A DNA stretch of 64,000 nt, from contig NZ_ATHO01000023.1 of NCBI RefSeq assembly GCF_000445065.1, positions 1-64,000 of the forward strand, given 5' to 3'. The notes beneath the pieces are model-generated. The model had not been told where the DNA came from. It made no database searches and saw nothing but the letters and a program-made list of their open reading frames with translations. The position numbers were made by a program, and so were the translations under genes. Below are positions 1 to 8,819 of this stretch, piece by piece. Position 1 is the stretch's first letter, and the number at the start of each line of letters is the position of its first letter. The stretch comes from Sphingobium quisquiliarum P25. GTDB lineage: Bacteria; Pseudomonadota; Alphaproteobacteria; Sphingomonadales; Sphingomonadaceae.

Positions 1-99
1 GCGCGGAGCGGCTGCGCGCTTGTGGCGCGGGGCGGCCTTGCGGGCCTTGGGCAAGTTCTCGGTCTCGTCTTTTTCAGGCTTGGGTGCGGGGTTCGTCAT
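1..99 (-). CDS. N-terminus of a Tn7-like TnsC-type ATPase (partial, inferred from position)
   Basis: The first 33 codons of a minus-strand gene run off the left edge of the window. The ATG at 99 is preceded by an AAGGAGA ribosome binding site about six bases upstream. The visible peptide (MTNPAPKPEKDETENLPKAR...) is charged, low-complexity and basic, so no domain can be seen. It lies 48 bases downstream of tnsB in the same direction. In Tn7-like modules the gene after tnsB is normally tnsC, the AAA+ regulator that links target selection to TnsA/TnsB. The assignment therefore rests on gene order alone; another transposon gene is possible. Confidence 0.55.
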   Translation of the reverse strand, partial: MTNPAPKPEKDETENLPKARKAAPRHKRAAAPR

Positions 100-147
100 G
101 GGCAGTCTCCTTCGGTGGTAAAACTGAGTGGTGGTGGCGGACTGGGA

Positions 148-2493
148 TCAGGAGCCGTAGCTGCCGTCGTCCCAGGAGGGGTCGCTCCGGCGGGCGCCGT
201 AGGTGGCGTCCCTGCGATTCTGCTCGGCGACGGTCAGCTCCGGCGCCGGCGTGCTGTGCGGCGCGTCGCGGCGATCGCGGGAGTTGGCGCTGCCCCTGCC
301 GCCCTTGCCGCCACGCCTGGCGCGGCTGCCCTTTGCTCCGCCGGCCGCGCTACGCGGCATGCGGCGCTTGGCGTCGCGGCGCGTTGAGGTACGGACATCG
401 TGCTCGACGACGGACTCCATTCCGGTGGGCGACGACTTGATGCGCAGGAGTTCCGCGGTGTCGCCCAGATAGGTCTGAGCCTCCTCGGTATCCTTGAGGC
501 GCGCGGCCGCCCGGCGGTCGGCGAAGTCGGCCTCGGGCACGTGGCGGGCGACCATCTTCGAATACTCCTCGCGGACGTGGAGCATCTCGTTGTCCTCCTC
601 GAAGGCGAGACCCTGCGCCTTGGCGTAGGCCTTGACCCGTTCGTGGAGCCAGAGCGGCAGGTTCTCGGAATAGCGGCGCGTCGTGCACGGAACCGCGACG
701 TACTCCTCGGTGTGCTCGTCGAAGACCCACGCCTGGCTGAGGTCATTGGGGTCGTACTTGACCTTCACCTCGTCGAACGTGCGCTTCTTGGTCTGCGCGA
801 CGGTGCCGCGCGCGAGGGCGAAGTGGTAGAGGAAGGTCTCGTTCGACTGTGGGAAGCGATCGTCGGTCCCATTGGTGCCGTAGCGCAAACCCTCTTTGAT
901 CCGGAAGCCATCACCGCGGAACTGGACCTCGTCGTAGCGGCCGACGGCGCGCTGGAAGTGGTCGGGATCGCGGACCCAGTCCCGGCCGTGCTCAGTCACC
1001 TGCTCGATCCAAACCTCGAGCGGGGGACGGTCGGTGAGCCCGGAGTGGCCGTGGGTGTGGTAGTACGCCACCACCTCGGCGAAGACTTCGCGGAACTTCG
1101 CGATGGTGACGACCGCGACCTCGGCAGGATTGTAATCGAACTCGCGCATGAGCGGGATGGCCCAGGTACAGCCGGGCAGCTTCTCGCGAATCATTTTCTG
1201 GAGGGCCCCGAGCGTGGCTTCGACAACGCCCTTGTGCGTCGGCTGCTTCGCGCCGGCCCAGCGTACGCCGGTGCCGATGTCGCCGCCGGCGTCCTGCGCG
1301 GCGCGGGCCGCCTGGTGCTTGGCGTTGTCGACCATGTACATGCCGGCTTTGCCGCACAGGAGCGCGAGCTCGCTGATGCCGGAGAAGCTGGAGGGGATGG
1401 CCTTGGGGAGCGCGGAATGCAGCAGCGTCCGCATGAAAGTGGCGTGGCAGGGCGGATCGAACGAGATGTCCCATCCGACGATGACGCGGGTGTAGACGCA
1501 CACCGCGATGGTGACGGTGGGGGTGCCGACGACGAGCCGCCGTATCGGATCATACACCAGCATCAGCGGGAACGGCGTGTCGTCGATCTGGACGTATTCG
1601 AGGTAGCGGGTGGGCTCCTGGGCAGGACCGCCGCCGCCGAAGCGCTGGTTGCGGGCGGCGTTTCCGAAGGCGACCTGCATGGCCTGCGCACCCTTGGCGC
1701 GCTGGACCTCCATCTGGAAGATGCGGCGGCAGCACATCTTTACGTCGTCGATGTTATCCGGACGCTGGAGCTCGCGGTCCTCGAAATTGTGGAGTTCGAG
1801 CGCCTGGCCCTTCTTGTAACGCTCGATGTCGTCCTTCGCCTTGCGGAAGTAGGAGTTCCCGTACTGGTCCGGGCGCTTCTGGCACTCGTTGGCCCAATGC
1901 TGGATGATGGCGAGCGCCATGACGTGGATGCGGCGCTTGCGGGGGACGACGCCGCTTTCGGACGCGTTGTCGGCCGGACGCTGGTCGCGCCCGCGGTAGC
2001 GCGTCTTGATCCAGCGGACGAAGGTCGTCGCGCCCGGCACGCGGCCATATTCCTTCTTTATGACTTCGAGGCCGATCCTGTCGTCAAGCCACCCGTTGAT
2101 GGCCTTGGCGTGCAGTTTGCAGCGGCCATCTATGTCCCGCCACTCTTCACAGACGCGCTCGCGCAGGGTGAACCGGTGGTCCCGCTTGCGCTTGCTGCCG
2201 TCCTTGACGGTAGCGTCGATAAGCTGCTGGCGTGTCCGTTCCAGGCGGCGTGCGCGCTGGCGGATGGGATCGTCGAGCGGCTTGGCGCGCACGATGAGAT
2301 CCATTGACGCCAGAAGCACAAGAACCTGGGCCTCGGTCGGCCAGACCGGCATGCCGGTGTCGGTATCGGGCACCTCGAGGGTCCAACCGTCTCCGGACCT
2401 GAACAGGCAGCGGTCGTCCGTCATTCCGAGGTAGACGCATAGGCGACCCCGGTAGGCGAATTCGGCAAACTTGAGTTGTGACAGCTGGCTCAA
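148..2493 (-). CDS. tnsB: Tn7-like transposase TnsB (DDE/rve superfamily)
   Basis: This 781-residue protein should bind the transposon ends and catalyse 3'-end joining. Residues 80-200 form a basic N-terminal region with helix-turn-helix character. The catalytic core shows the first Asp in VQIDDTPFPL (304/305), the second in MYMVDNAKHQ (389) and the Glu in HKGVVEATLGALQKMI (425), the DDE set of retroviral-type integrases. A beta-barrel region follows to about residue 640. The last 80 residues are rich in Arg, Lys, Gly and Ser, as in the flexible TnsB tail that contacts TnsC. Length is slightly above Tn7 TnsB (about 700). The start is a TTG with AGGA upstream, 10 bases after the tnsA stop, so the two are co-transcribed. 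Family identity is clear from motifs and neighbours; mobility of the element is not shown. Confidence 0.88.
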   Translation of the reverse strand: MSQLSQLKFAEFAYRGRLCVYLGMTDDRCLFRSGDGWTLEVPDTDTGMPVWPTEAQVLVLLASMDLIVRAKPLDDPIRQRARRLERTRQQLIDATVKDGSKRKRDHRFTLRERVCEEWRDIDGRCKLHAKAINGWLDDRIGLEVIKKEYGRVPGATTFVRWIKTRYRGRDQRPADNASESGVVPRKRRIHVMALAIIQHWANECQKRPDQYGNSYFRKAKDDIERYKKGQALELHNFEDRELQRPDNIDDVKMCCRRIFQMEVQRAKGAQAMQVAFGNAARNQRFGGGGPAQEPTRYLEYVQIDDTPFPLMLVYDPIRRLVVGTPTVTIAVCVYTRVIVGWDISFDPPCHATFMRTLLHSALPKAIPSSFSGISELALLCGKAGMYMVDNAKHQAARAAQDAGGDIGTGVRWAGAKQPTHKGVVEATLGALQKMIREKLPGCTWAIPLMREFDYNPAEVAVVTIAKFREVFAEVVAYYHTHGHSGLTDRPPLEVWIEQVTEHGRDWVRDPDHFQRAVGRYDEVQFRGDGFRIKEGLRYGTNGTDDRFPQSNETFLYHFALARGTVAQTKKRTFDEVKVKYDPNDLSQAWVFDEHTEEYVAVPCTTRRYSENLPLWLHERVKAYAKAQGLAFEEDNEMLHVREEYSKMVARHVPEADFADRRAAARLKDTEEAQTYLGDTAELLRIKSSPTGMESVVEHDVRTSTRRDAKRRMPRSAAGGAKGSRARRGGKGGRGSANSRDRRDAPHSTPAPELTVAEQNRRDATYGARRSDPSWDDGSYGS

Positions 2494-2503
2494 CGCGGGT
2501 CCT

Positions 2504-3316
2504 TCAGAAGTCGATCAGGGAGGTGAACTCGGGTTCCGGCAGCAGCCGGACGGGCGACCCGCCGAACAGGTAGTGGTCGAGATCGATCGAGACGCGGCCG
2601 AGGCAGATGAGGGCGTGGGCCATGGACTCGCCCTTCACGCGGGAGGGGTGGAGCGCCTCGGCTAGGGCGCCGAAGGCCAGGTCGGGCGTGTCGAGCACCA
2701 GCCGCTCGAAGCGGTCCATCGCGTCGTGGGGCACATGGACGGTGCGGTGAGTGTAGATTTGGCCGAAGTTGAGCTGCCGCTCGCCGCCGCCCTTTACCCC
2801 GTCCTCGTAGACAACGCGGAACTTCTGCCCGAGGCCCGCGAGGATGCGGGCGAGCGTGTTGAAGCGGGACCGCTCGGCAACGTCGCCTAGATAAGACATG
2901 TTAGGCTTGCACTCGATGGCCTCAACGACGTCGACGCCGTTCACCCGAATGTGGCGCAGGTGGTCGCAGATCCACTGCTCACGGTGGCCCATGTGGATGT
3001 AGCTGATGCGATAAGCCTGCGTCCTGTACTTGAGAACATCCGCGCGCAGCTCGCTCTCCTGGATGAGGGCGTATTCGGTCGCGCCCTCGTAGGGATTGGA
3101 GAAGCCGGTCTTCTGAGAAGGCTCTTCGCCTACGAAGTGGCGGTGGTTGTCGCCGACGATGGTGCGCAGCGGCCCACCGTCGGAAGCGACGTGGATGATA
3201 GCTGCGGGACGCGACAGGGCGGCCGCGTCGCCGCCGGCCTCGACCACCCGAAGCCGCTGCTTCGGATGGACCAGGCCATGGGCGGCGAGTTCCACCGCCG
3301 AGGTGCGGGTTGCCAA
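2504..3316 (-). CDS. tnsA: Tn7-like TnsA endonuclease
   Basis: This 270-residue protein should cleave the 5' ends of the transposon so that the element moves by cut-and-paste together with TnsB. The restriction-endonuclease-like core runs from about residue 78 to 165. A conserved acidic stretch (ALIQESELRADVL, Glu 87/89) is followed by an Asp at 118 (WICDHLRHI) and the E-x-K strand VEAIECKP (Glu135, Lys137), matching the E...D...ExK layout of TnsA. The Gln-x-Lys of Escherichia coli TnsA is here Glu-Cys-Lys. The gene starts with TTG only three bases after the stop of the small upstream gene and is followed 10 bases later by tnsB, so the order is small ORF, tnsA, tnsB, putative tnsC. Overall sequence is divergent; the call rests on motif order plus context. 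Confidence 0.78.
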   Translation of the reverse strand: MATRTSAVELAAHGLVHPKQRLRVVEAGGDAAALSRPAAIIHVASDGGPLRTIVGDNHRHFVGEEPSQKTGFSNPYEGATEYALIQESELRADVLKYRTQAYRISYIHMGHREQWICDHLRHIRVNGVDVVEAIECKPNMSYLGDVAERSRFNTLARILAGLGQKFRVVYEDGVKGGGERQLNFGQIYTHRTVHVPHDAMDRFERLVLDTPDLAFGALAEALHPSRVKGESMAHALICLGRVSIDLDHYLFGGSPVRLLPEPEFTSLIDF

Positions 3317-3319
3317 GGC

Positions 3320-3658
3320 TCAGCCCTCCTTCCGAGACCGCTTGGCCGCGAGTTCGATCGCGCGCATCACGCGCCAGCGGATGACGGTGCGTGCCGACGG
3401 ACGCGGCCCCCACAGCTCCGCCATGGAGCGCTTCCAGAAGCGGTCGAGCGCAGCTTCGATCTTCGAAGCGTCGTTTGGAACGAGAAGACGGTCCATGAGG
3501 ATGCAGATGTATGCGCGCGCCTCGGTACGGCGCTTATGCATCATGGCTGCTGTGGCTGTGCTGCGGTGACGGCGCGCAGCAGGTCGACCGTTTCCACGAC
3601 GCCAGGTGGCGGCGCGGCGGATCTCTTCGGGGCTCATCAAAACGGGGGGCAGGCTCAT
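3320..3658 (-). CDS. Small basic protein at the head of the tns operon (unknown)
   Basis: This 112-residue protein begins with MSLPPVLMSPEEIRR at an ATG preceded by AAGGA seven bases upstream. It is very basic. The C-terminal half (SARTVIRWRVMRAIELAAKR) could form a helical DNA-contacting segment, but no named domain is recognised. It ends three bases before the tnsA start, so translation is likely coupled and its job probably concerns transposition or its control. An upstream in-frame start at 3685 exists but lacks a good ribosome binding site. Tn7 itself has no gene here. Real coding is supported by position, ribosome binding site and tight packing rather than by similarity. Confidence 0.6.
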   Translation of the reverse strand: MSLPPVLMSPEEIRRAATWRRGNGRPAARRHRSTATAAMMHKRRTEARAYICILMDRLLVPNDASKIEAALDRFWKRSMAELWGPRPSARTVIRWRVMRAIELAAKRSRKEG

Positions 3659-3739
3659 GGGCAATCCTTCACAGAGAAAATACATCTATGTTCGAGATGC
3701 CCACTTAGGAATGGGATCCGATTCGCACAAGGAAAAAGT

Positions 3740-3770
3740 ACGATACATTGAAGTATTCTTGCTGTATCGT
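3740..3770. promoter_or_regulatory. Inverted repeat upstream of the tns operon
   Basis: ACGATACA at 3740-3747 and TGTATCGT at 3763-3770 are perfect inverted copies separated by 15 bases. The pair lies about 80 bases upstream of the first gene of the tns operon, in the AT-richer part of the 490-base divergent region (3659-4150). It could be an operator for a tns repressor or part of the transposon regulatory region. The rest of the gap, apart from an AT-rich patch at 4060-4150 that may hold the promoter of the rightward gene, shows nothing I recognise. Confidence 0.45.
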
Positions 3771-4150
3771 TCTAAAGAAAAGGAAATGGCGCCTTTTTAA
3801 GCACCGTTTGGTGCCGTTCCTGTTCGAAGGGCTGGTCGAAGCAGAAGGCGAGGGTAGGCGTGGAACGGGTGTTCGGTTCGACGAGATAGCCCGCTCAGCG
3901 GCCGTCACCGTCACCACGCGGCCGCGCTTGTTCGCTTGAGGCTGAGCGTGCCAAGCGCTTCCCGCCGCTTGCACTTCCAGAACGGCGTCGCGGCGCAGCC
4001 CTGCTCCGCGCCGTCCTGTTGCTGATCGTCTTACGTATTCAGGGCGGATGGCCGCGAATGCCCGGATCGACATATAGGAGTATTTTATATGCAAACGCGG
4101 TCGTTTTGATAAACGTTGTAGTAAGTATGGAACTTCGGTAGATTTGATCC

Positions 4151-5281
4151 GTGAGCGATAAAGGCGAGATTGGGAGCAGCGGTGCGCTGTTCGGTGAGGA
4201 GACCCGGCTTGACCCGGGCGGGCAGCTGCGGGAGGCGCTAGGGCGCCCCCCCCGCGAGGACGAACTCCGGGTGTGGGCGAGAATGCCTACGGACCGGCGG
4301 ATGAAGACGCTGGACCGCATTTTGGTGCTCCGTCGGTGGACCGAGGAGCCCGGCGAGCTGACGCCGGCGGAGGCCGCCCAGAAGGCCGGCGCGGCGGTCA
4401 GCCGATTCTATGAGATCGTCAACGCCTGGAAGGCCGATCCCTCGATCGGGTCGGTCGGCACCTTTGGGAAGAAGCCAGGACGTACGGGCGAACGGCTGGA
4501 CGGCGAGGTCGTTAATGCTATTCAGTCCGTCCTGCCCAGACTGGTATCCAGGTACAAGGACGGCAAGGTCGCCTTCATCGTTGAACTCCTGTCCCGTGAG
4601 CCTGCCCTGCAGGGGGTCAGTCTTCCGCACCTCAACACACTGCGGAAGATGGTGGAGCGCGAGAAGCGGCGGCTGCGGGCGGAGGAGCAGGTCGGCAGCC
4701 GGCCCGGCTTCGACGCGGTGGGCTGCGACCTGCTGCGCGAGGATGGCACGCACCACGTCGTCTTCGGCGTGGTCGATCGGACGTCTCGCCTCATCCTAGG
4801 GTTCAGCGTCGGCCGCATCGAGGACAGCCTGGCGGCGTACCGCCGAGCGGCGCGCGATGCACTCGACCGGATCGGCCGCCGGGACGCGCAGGCACTGCCG
4901 TGGTCCGACGGCACCACGCGCGTCGACGTCATCGTGGGCGAGGATGCGCAGGCATGGGCGGCGGTCCATGCGGCCTATGTGGCCGATCCCATCGGCCCGG
5001 TCTTCGAGCTGGTTGAAGCCCCGCGCCGCTTTGGGCGCTACTTCAAGATCGTCGCTGGCACGAAGCTGGGTGGCATGAAGATCTGGCCCGGTAGGACCGG
5101 CGTGAAGGACGACGCCGCCGTCAGCGAGGGCGACGCATACACTAACGAGGCAGCCACCACCGCGATCGAGATAGAGATCGCACGACACAACGCGCAGGTC
5201 ATGGCGGAGAGCACGGCTACCGGTTCGCCCAGGCCGGCGCCGGAAACGGTCCGCATTCTGGAGTTCTTCGCGCGCGCGTAG
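4151..5281 (+). CDS. Degenerate TnsB/Mu-type transposase-like protein
   Basis: This 376-residue protein has the build of a Mu/TnsB N-terminus followed by a shortened integrase-like fold. Residues 50-100 form a helix-turn-helix-like unit (AAQKAGAAVSRFYEIVNAWK), 115-175 a second helical unit, and 188-240 resembles the first strands of an rve domain with an Asp at 193 (VGCDLLRED) and VVDRTSRLILG. The second Asp is not in a normal context (VIVGEDAQAW) and no clear catalytic Glu follows, so DDE chemistry is unlikely. The C-terminal GTKLGG (303-308) and HNAQV (346-350) recur in the protein at 6419-7342, making the two paralogs. The start is GTG with a weak ribosome binding site. It is divergent from the tns operon and 72 bases upstream of a SIR2-like gene. 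A role as a DNA- or target-binding accessory is inferred. Confidence 0.6.
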   Translation: MSDKGEIGSSGALFGEETRLDPGGQLREALGRPPREDELRVWARMPTDRRMKTLDRILVLRRWTEEPGELTPAEAAQKAGAAVSRFYEIVNAWKADPSIGSVGTFGKKPGRTGERLDGEVVNAIQSVLPRLVSRYKDGKVAFIVELLSREPALQGVSLPHLNTLRKMVEREKRRLRAEEQVGSRPGFDAVGCDLLREDGTHHVVFGVVDRTSRLILGFSVGRIEDSLAAYRRAARDALDRIGRRDAQALPWSDGTTRVDVIVGEDAQAWAAVHAAYVADPIGPVFELVEAPRRFGRYFKIVAGTKLGGMKIWPGRTGVKDDAAVSEGDAYTNEAATTAIEIEIARHNAQVMAESTATGSPRPAPETVRILEFFARA

Positions 5282-5353
5282 GCGCGCGGATGCTCACGCG
5301 CGGGCGTGCCGTGCGTGCGGGCGCGTCACGCGTATATAAGAAGTGTGGGGGAA

Positions 5354-6418
5354 ATGGCGGTGATGACGTTCGACGAGGCGATCGAGGACTCCAAGCAGTT
5401 CAGTAAGCGGCACCTGCTGCTCGGCAACGGCTTCAGCATCGCGTGCCGGGCTGACATCTTCCACTACGGGTCGCTCTACGATCAGGCCGACTTCTCGGCG
5501 GCACACGAGCTCGAACAGGTCTTCGCGGCCCTTGGCACCAACGACTTCGAGGCGGTGATCCGCACGCTCGAGAGTTCGGCGACCATCCTGCCCGCCTATG
5601 TGGCGGACGGCGGAGCGGCGCCGCAGAAGATGCTTGAACATGCCGCGATGCTGAAGGAGATCCTGGTCCAGACCATAGCGGGCAACCACCCTCACATCCC
5701 GACCGATATACCCGACGACAAGTTCGACGCCTGCCGCCGGTTCCTTTCCCACTTTCTGTCGGGCGAGACGGCCGGTTGCGTCTTCACCCTCAACTACGAC
5801 CTGCTTCTGTACTGGACGCTGATGCATGAGGATCCCTTCTTCGGCGCGGCCGTCGATCTCGCCAAGAACGACGGCTTCGGGAACGACGAGGACGAGCCGG
5901 ATGCGGAATATGTCGTGTGGCAGGGGGAGACGAACGCGCACAGCGCCAGCGTCATGTTCCTACACGGGGCGCTGCACCTTTTCGACTCCGGAAAGGACCT
6001 TCTGAAGTACACCTGGGTGCGCAAGGGGGTGCCCCTGATCAACCAGGCCCGCGCCGCACTTGCCGGAAACAAGTTTCCGCTGTTCGTGGCGGAGGGCACC
6101 AGCGCGCAGAAGAAGGCCAAGATCAGGCACAACGCTTATCTCTATCAGGGGCTGAAGCAGTTCACCGCCAACGTGACGCAGGGCAGGCACTGCTGGTTCA
6201 TCTTCGGTCATTCGCTGGCGGCGAACGACGATCACATCCTCACCCGCATCGGACGCGGCAGATTTAAGAAGCTGTACGTCGGCCTCTACGGCGATCAGAT
6301 GGAGGCATGGAACCTGGAGATCACGGCGCGCGCGAACTGGCTAAAGAGCCTGCGCAACGACCGGTGGCCGCTGGAGGTCGAGTTCTACGACGCCGAGACC
6401 GCGCACGTGTGGGGCTGA
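5354..6418 (+). CDS. SIR2-like protein, DUF4917 type (putative NAD-consuming defence effector)
   Basis: This 354-residue cytoplasmic protein shows the SIR2/Rossmann landmarks. There is an N-terminal nucleotide loop HLLLGNGFSIACRADI, a central VFTLNYDLLLYW carrying the conserved Asn-Tyr-Asp, and FLHGALHLF carrying the His-Gly pair. This order matches DUF4917/SIR2_2 proteins, which occur as toxic NAD-hydrolysing effectors in several anti-phage systems. I prefer the ATG at 5354 (MAVMTFDEAIED), which has a purine-rich GGGGGAA in front; 5306 and 5363 are alternatives. The gene lies between two TnsB-like paralogs inside the Tn7-like region, so it is either cargo or forms a unit with them. No partner sensor domain is fused to it. 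SIR2-like fold is confident; NADase activity and defence role are inference. Confidence 0.72.
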   Translation: MAVMTFDEAIEDSKQFSKRHLLLGNGFSIACRADIFHYGSLYDQADFSAAHELEQVFAALGTNDFEAVIRTLESSATILPAYVADGGAAPQKMLEHAAMLKEILVQTIAGNHPHIPTDIPDDKFDACRRFLSHFLSGETAGCVFTLNYDLLLYWTLMHEDPFFGAAVDLAKNDGFGNDEDEPDAEYVVWQGETNAHSASVMFLHGALHLFDSGKDLLKYTWVRKGVPLINQARAALAGNKFPLFVAEGTSAQKKAKIRHNAYLYQGLKQFTANVTQGRHCWFIFGHSLAANDDHILTRIGRGRFKKLYVGLYGDQMEAWNLEITARANWLKSLRNDRWPLEVEFYDAETAHVWG

Positions 6419-7342
6419 TCAGGCCTCGGCGTCGGCGCGGCCGGCGACCTTGTCGTTGTGGGCCGCGACGGCGCGCCTGATCGCATCGATCGAGTCGACG
6501 GGGCCGATGCCGCGACTATGCCGCGCGCTCAGCAGGCTGTCGGATGCGCGCACCTTGCTCAGCTGATACACGACGCCGATGTCACCGACCTTGGTGCCGA
6601 GCACCCGGTTGAGGGTCGGGGCGCCGGTGCGCGGGCCCGTCTCGGCACCGATCGCCATGCCGATGGCCGGTTCTAGGTGGGGTGCCCGCATCGGCAGCTC
6701 CCGAGCGGCGGCGTCCATGCCAGTCGTGAGTCTTTCCGCCAGGATTTCGGCGGACGGGGCCACGTCAGGGTCGAAGCTGACCTCCACGTCGAGGATCTCG
6801 CGCTCTGGCAGCCGCACTGCCATGAGCACGCGGGGCATGATCACGCTCTCGCCGCTCACCACCGGCAGCTTGAGCGAGCACTCGTCGATTAGGATCTCCG
6901 GCTCGAAGTCGGCTGGGCCAGTCATGTCGGCACGCGCCTCGGACAGGAGTTTCGTGACCATCGTGTTCGAGGGTCGGTCGATGCCCATCGCTTCGGCACG
7001 GCGTCCGACCTCGGCGATCACGGCGACGCGGCGGGCCATGGGTCCGAGGTCGCGGATCGTGCCCTGCACCATCTCGACGGTGCGCGCGGGGAGCCTGCGC
7101 CGCTTGGCCACGCCCACCTTCGAGCGGGCGCCGGGGATCGCCGCGGCGGATCGGCCGCCCCGCCAGATCTTCACGACCTGCATGAAGTGGGAGAGCGACA
7201 TTCCCATGCGGTCAGCATATTCCTGACGAAGCCCGACCGGGCGGCCGGTCAGGCCGACGAATTCGTCGAGGAGCGCCGCACGCCGGCGGATTTCCGGCCA
7301 GCGCGCGGGATCGACGCCCGACAAATCAATGTCCTTTTCCAT
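6419..7342 (-). CDS. Second degenerate TnsB-like paralog
   Basis: This 307-residue protein (from the ATG at 7342, which has GAAGGAG eight bases upstream; an ATG at 7372 is possible) resembles the product of 4151-5281. It has an N-terminal helix-turn-helix-like part (EYADRMGMSLSHFMQVVKIW) and a second helical block. An rve-like stretch contains ILIDECSLKLP and then PRVLMAVRLPEREILDVEV. The C-terminal GTKVGD and, 46 residues later, HNDKV match GTKLGG and HNAQV of the paralog. One Asp is kept but the remaining catalytic triad is not visible. Its stop codon follows the SIR2-like gene stop directly, so the two genes are convergent with no intergenic space. Function unknown; transposase-derived DNA binding is inferred. 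Confidence 0.55.
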   Translation of the reverse strand: MEKDIDLSGVDPARWPEIRRRAALLDEFVGLTGRPVGLRQEYADRMGMSLSHFMQVVKIWRGGRSAAAIPGARSKVGVAKRRRLPARTVEMVQGTIRDLGPMARRVAVIAEVGRRAEAMGIDRPSNTMVTKLLSEARADMTGPADFEPEILIDECSLKLPVVSGESVIMPRVLMAVRLPEREILDVEVSFDPDVAPSAEILAERLTTGMDAAARELPMRAPHLEPAIGMAIGAETGPRTGAPTLNRVLGTKVGDIGVVYQLSKVRASDSLLSARHSRGIGPVDSIDAIRRAVAAHNDKVAGRADAEA

Positions 7343-7566
7343 CTCAATGTCTCCTTCGGAAATCTCCGTCATTTCAAGGAAGCGTGTGCCGGATCGGCGA
7401 GGGACGCCGTCACTGGTCGTCCAGCGCGCGGTGTGCTCAGGTCGAGCGCGCGGATGTGCTGCGGATCGGGTAGGGATGAGACGCGTCCGGACGCAGCGAC
7501 GGCGCGCAGACCATCATGCCGGTGCACGGCATGTCGTCGGGGCAACGCCCTGTTAAGGTCGGTGCG

Positions 7567-7774
7567 CTAGAGCATAATCCGACCTAACTGAATCTGGACG
7601 ATTCCTTTTCGTTGGAAAATCTGATTCAAGATGTCAGCTGGACAAGGAGGCCAGCCTGGCATGACGAAGTCCATCTCAGAGGATTTACGTTCGCGGGTGA
7701 TTGCGGCGGTTGACGGGGGCCTATCACGGCGCGCGGCAGCTGAGCGTTTTACGGCCGCTTTGCCCACCGGTTGA
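7567..7774 (+). mobile_element. Truncated IS630-type insertion sequence (5' end only)
   Basis: An ATG at 7661 with ACAAGGAGG upstream opens a peptide starting MTKSISEDLRSRVIAAVDGG and continuing LSRRAAAERF. This is the familiar N-terminal helix-turn-helix of IS630-family transposases. After 30 residues the family match stops and a premature TGA ends the frame at 7774. The AT-rich leader from about 7567 (GCATAATCCGACC...) is probably the element's left end. Only the 5' part of the element remains, so it cannot move. It marks the junction between the Tn7-like segment and the sulfide/thiol island. The gap 7343-7566 holds the upstream region of the TnsB-like paralog and nothing else I recognise. 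Confidence 0.75.
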
Positions 7775-7873
7775 CCGTCTAGCTGCGGGCCGGGGCGAGG
7801 CTGCTCCACAGTCTGACTGGCGAACCAAGCGATCGGCCGTGCCGACACGACCTGCAATCAGGGGAAGTTAGCG

Positions 7874-8371
7874 ATGAAAGCAAAAGTGTCGTTGCACCGC
7901 CAGATGGTAGACAGCAATGCCAGCGCCTGGACGATCCTGATCCGCCTCGCAGTGGGGCTGGTCGTGTTTTTTCCCGAAGGCATCCAGAAGCTTATCTTTC
8001 CCGCAATTCTGGGCGCGGGCCGTTTTGCCAGGATCGGCATCCCCGCCCCCGAGGTCATGGGTCCATTTGTGGGCGTGGTGGAACTGGCCTGCGGGGCGCT
8101 TGTCATCCTCGGGCTGTTCACAAGATGGGCAACTATTCCGCTGATCGTCACAATGCTCGTGGCGCTGGTCGCGACCAAGCTTCCGATCCTTCTGGGGCAC
8201 GGGTTCGGCCCGTTCAGCCTGCCCGACTTCAAGCGCTATGGTTTCTGGAGCGCGCAGCATGAGGCGCGCGCCGACCTGACGATGCTCCTGGGCTGTCTGT
8301 ATCTGTTGATTGTCGGGGCAGGCCCATGGTCATTGGATCGACGTTGGTTTGGCACGGGCCGTCAGCCTTGA
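7874..8371 (+). CDS. DoxX-family integral membrane protein
   Basis: This 165-residue protein has four predicted membrane segments (about 20-38, 60-82, 88-108 and 138-155). It carries the DoxX signature pattern, with a first helix RLAVGLVVFFPEGIQKL and a PEVMGPFVGVVELACGALV stretch, where Glu and Gly are usually kept. DoxX proteins take part in redox and thiosulfate/quinone chemistry or in oxidative-stress complexes, but their precise reaction is often unknown. The start has GGGGAAG upstream. It stands alone just inside the thiol/sulfide island, right after the IS630 remnant. Family confident, substrate unknown. Confidence 0.8.
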   Translation: MKAKVSLHRQMVDSNASAWTILIRLAVGLVVFFPEGIQKLIFPAILGAGRFARIGIPAPEVMGPFVGVVELACGALVILGLFTRWATIPLIVTMLVALVATKLPILLGHGFGPFSLPDFKRYGFWSAQHEARADLTMLLGCLYLLIVGAGPWSLDRRWFGTGRQP

Positions 8372-8564
8372 GCCGCGCTTTCCCTCCTGGGTTGGCTTTC
8401 ACCACGGAAGCTCGTCGCCCGATGGGTTCGGCAACGTGACGGACATCAAGCGCGCAAAGGCATCGTCGCGCCGACCGCCTCACCACGTGCACTCGTTCTG
8501 GCTACTGACCAGAGCGACGGGTCATCGAGAGCAGTTTCTTCGCACCTATCGCACAATTGAGCTG

Positions 8565-8819
8565 CTATTTGACTAAATCACATCCCGCCGGTTCGTGCAG
8601 GCTGGCGATGACCTGCTCGGTTCCGGCAAGATCATGTCCGGATAACAGAAAAGCGAGCTCAAGAGACTCAGATCCATAGTGAATGAATTCTGTTCCGATC
8701 TGGGCGAGGTGGAGACACTGATCCTGAAGCTCAAGCCCTTCCTCGACCGAGCGGAAGAGATGTTCCAGTGTACGGCAAGGATGGCTGCCTGAGGTGACCA
8801 CAGCAGCCATCGACCCCAT
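8565..8819 (-). CDS. Possible small helical protein (unknown)
   Basis: An 84-residue reading frame (MGSMAAVVTSGSHPCR...) has a protein-like helical body (RTLEHLFRSVEEGLELQD and ELAFLLSGHDLAGTEQVI) but no recognised domain and no convincing ribosome binding site. It lies in a 760-base stretch (8372-9131) between the DoxX gene and the histidine kinase. The base composition of that stretch is less GC-biased than its neighbours. The rest of the stretch shows only broken frames. It may be a remnant rather than an active gene. Confidence 0.3.
   Translation of the reverse strand: MGSMAAVVTSGSHPCRTLEHLFRSVEEGLELQDQCLHLAQIGTEFIHYGSESLELAFLLSGHDLAGTEQVIASLHEPAGCDLVK

Noticed and set aside
400-2307. 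Long plus-strand open frame (635 codons) opposite tnsB
   Set aside because: It is a GC-driven mirror of the tnsB frame with low-complexity composition and no ribosome binding site; tnsB has clear DDE motifs.
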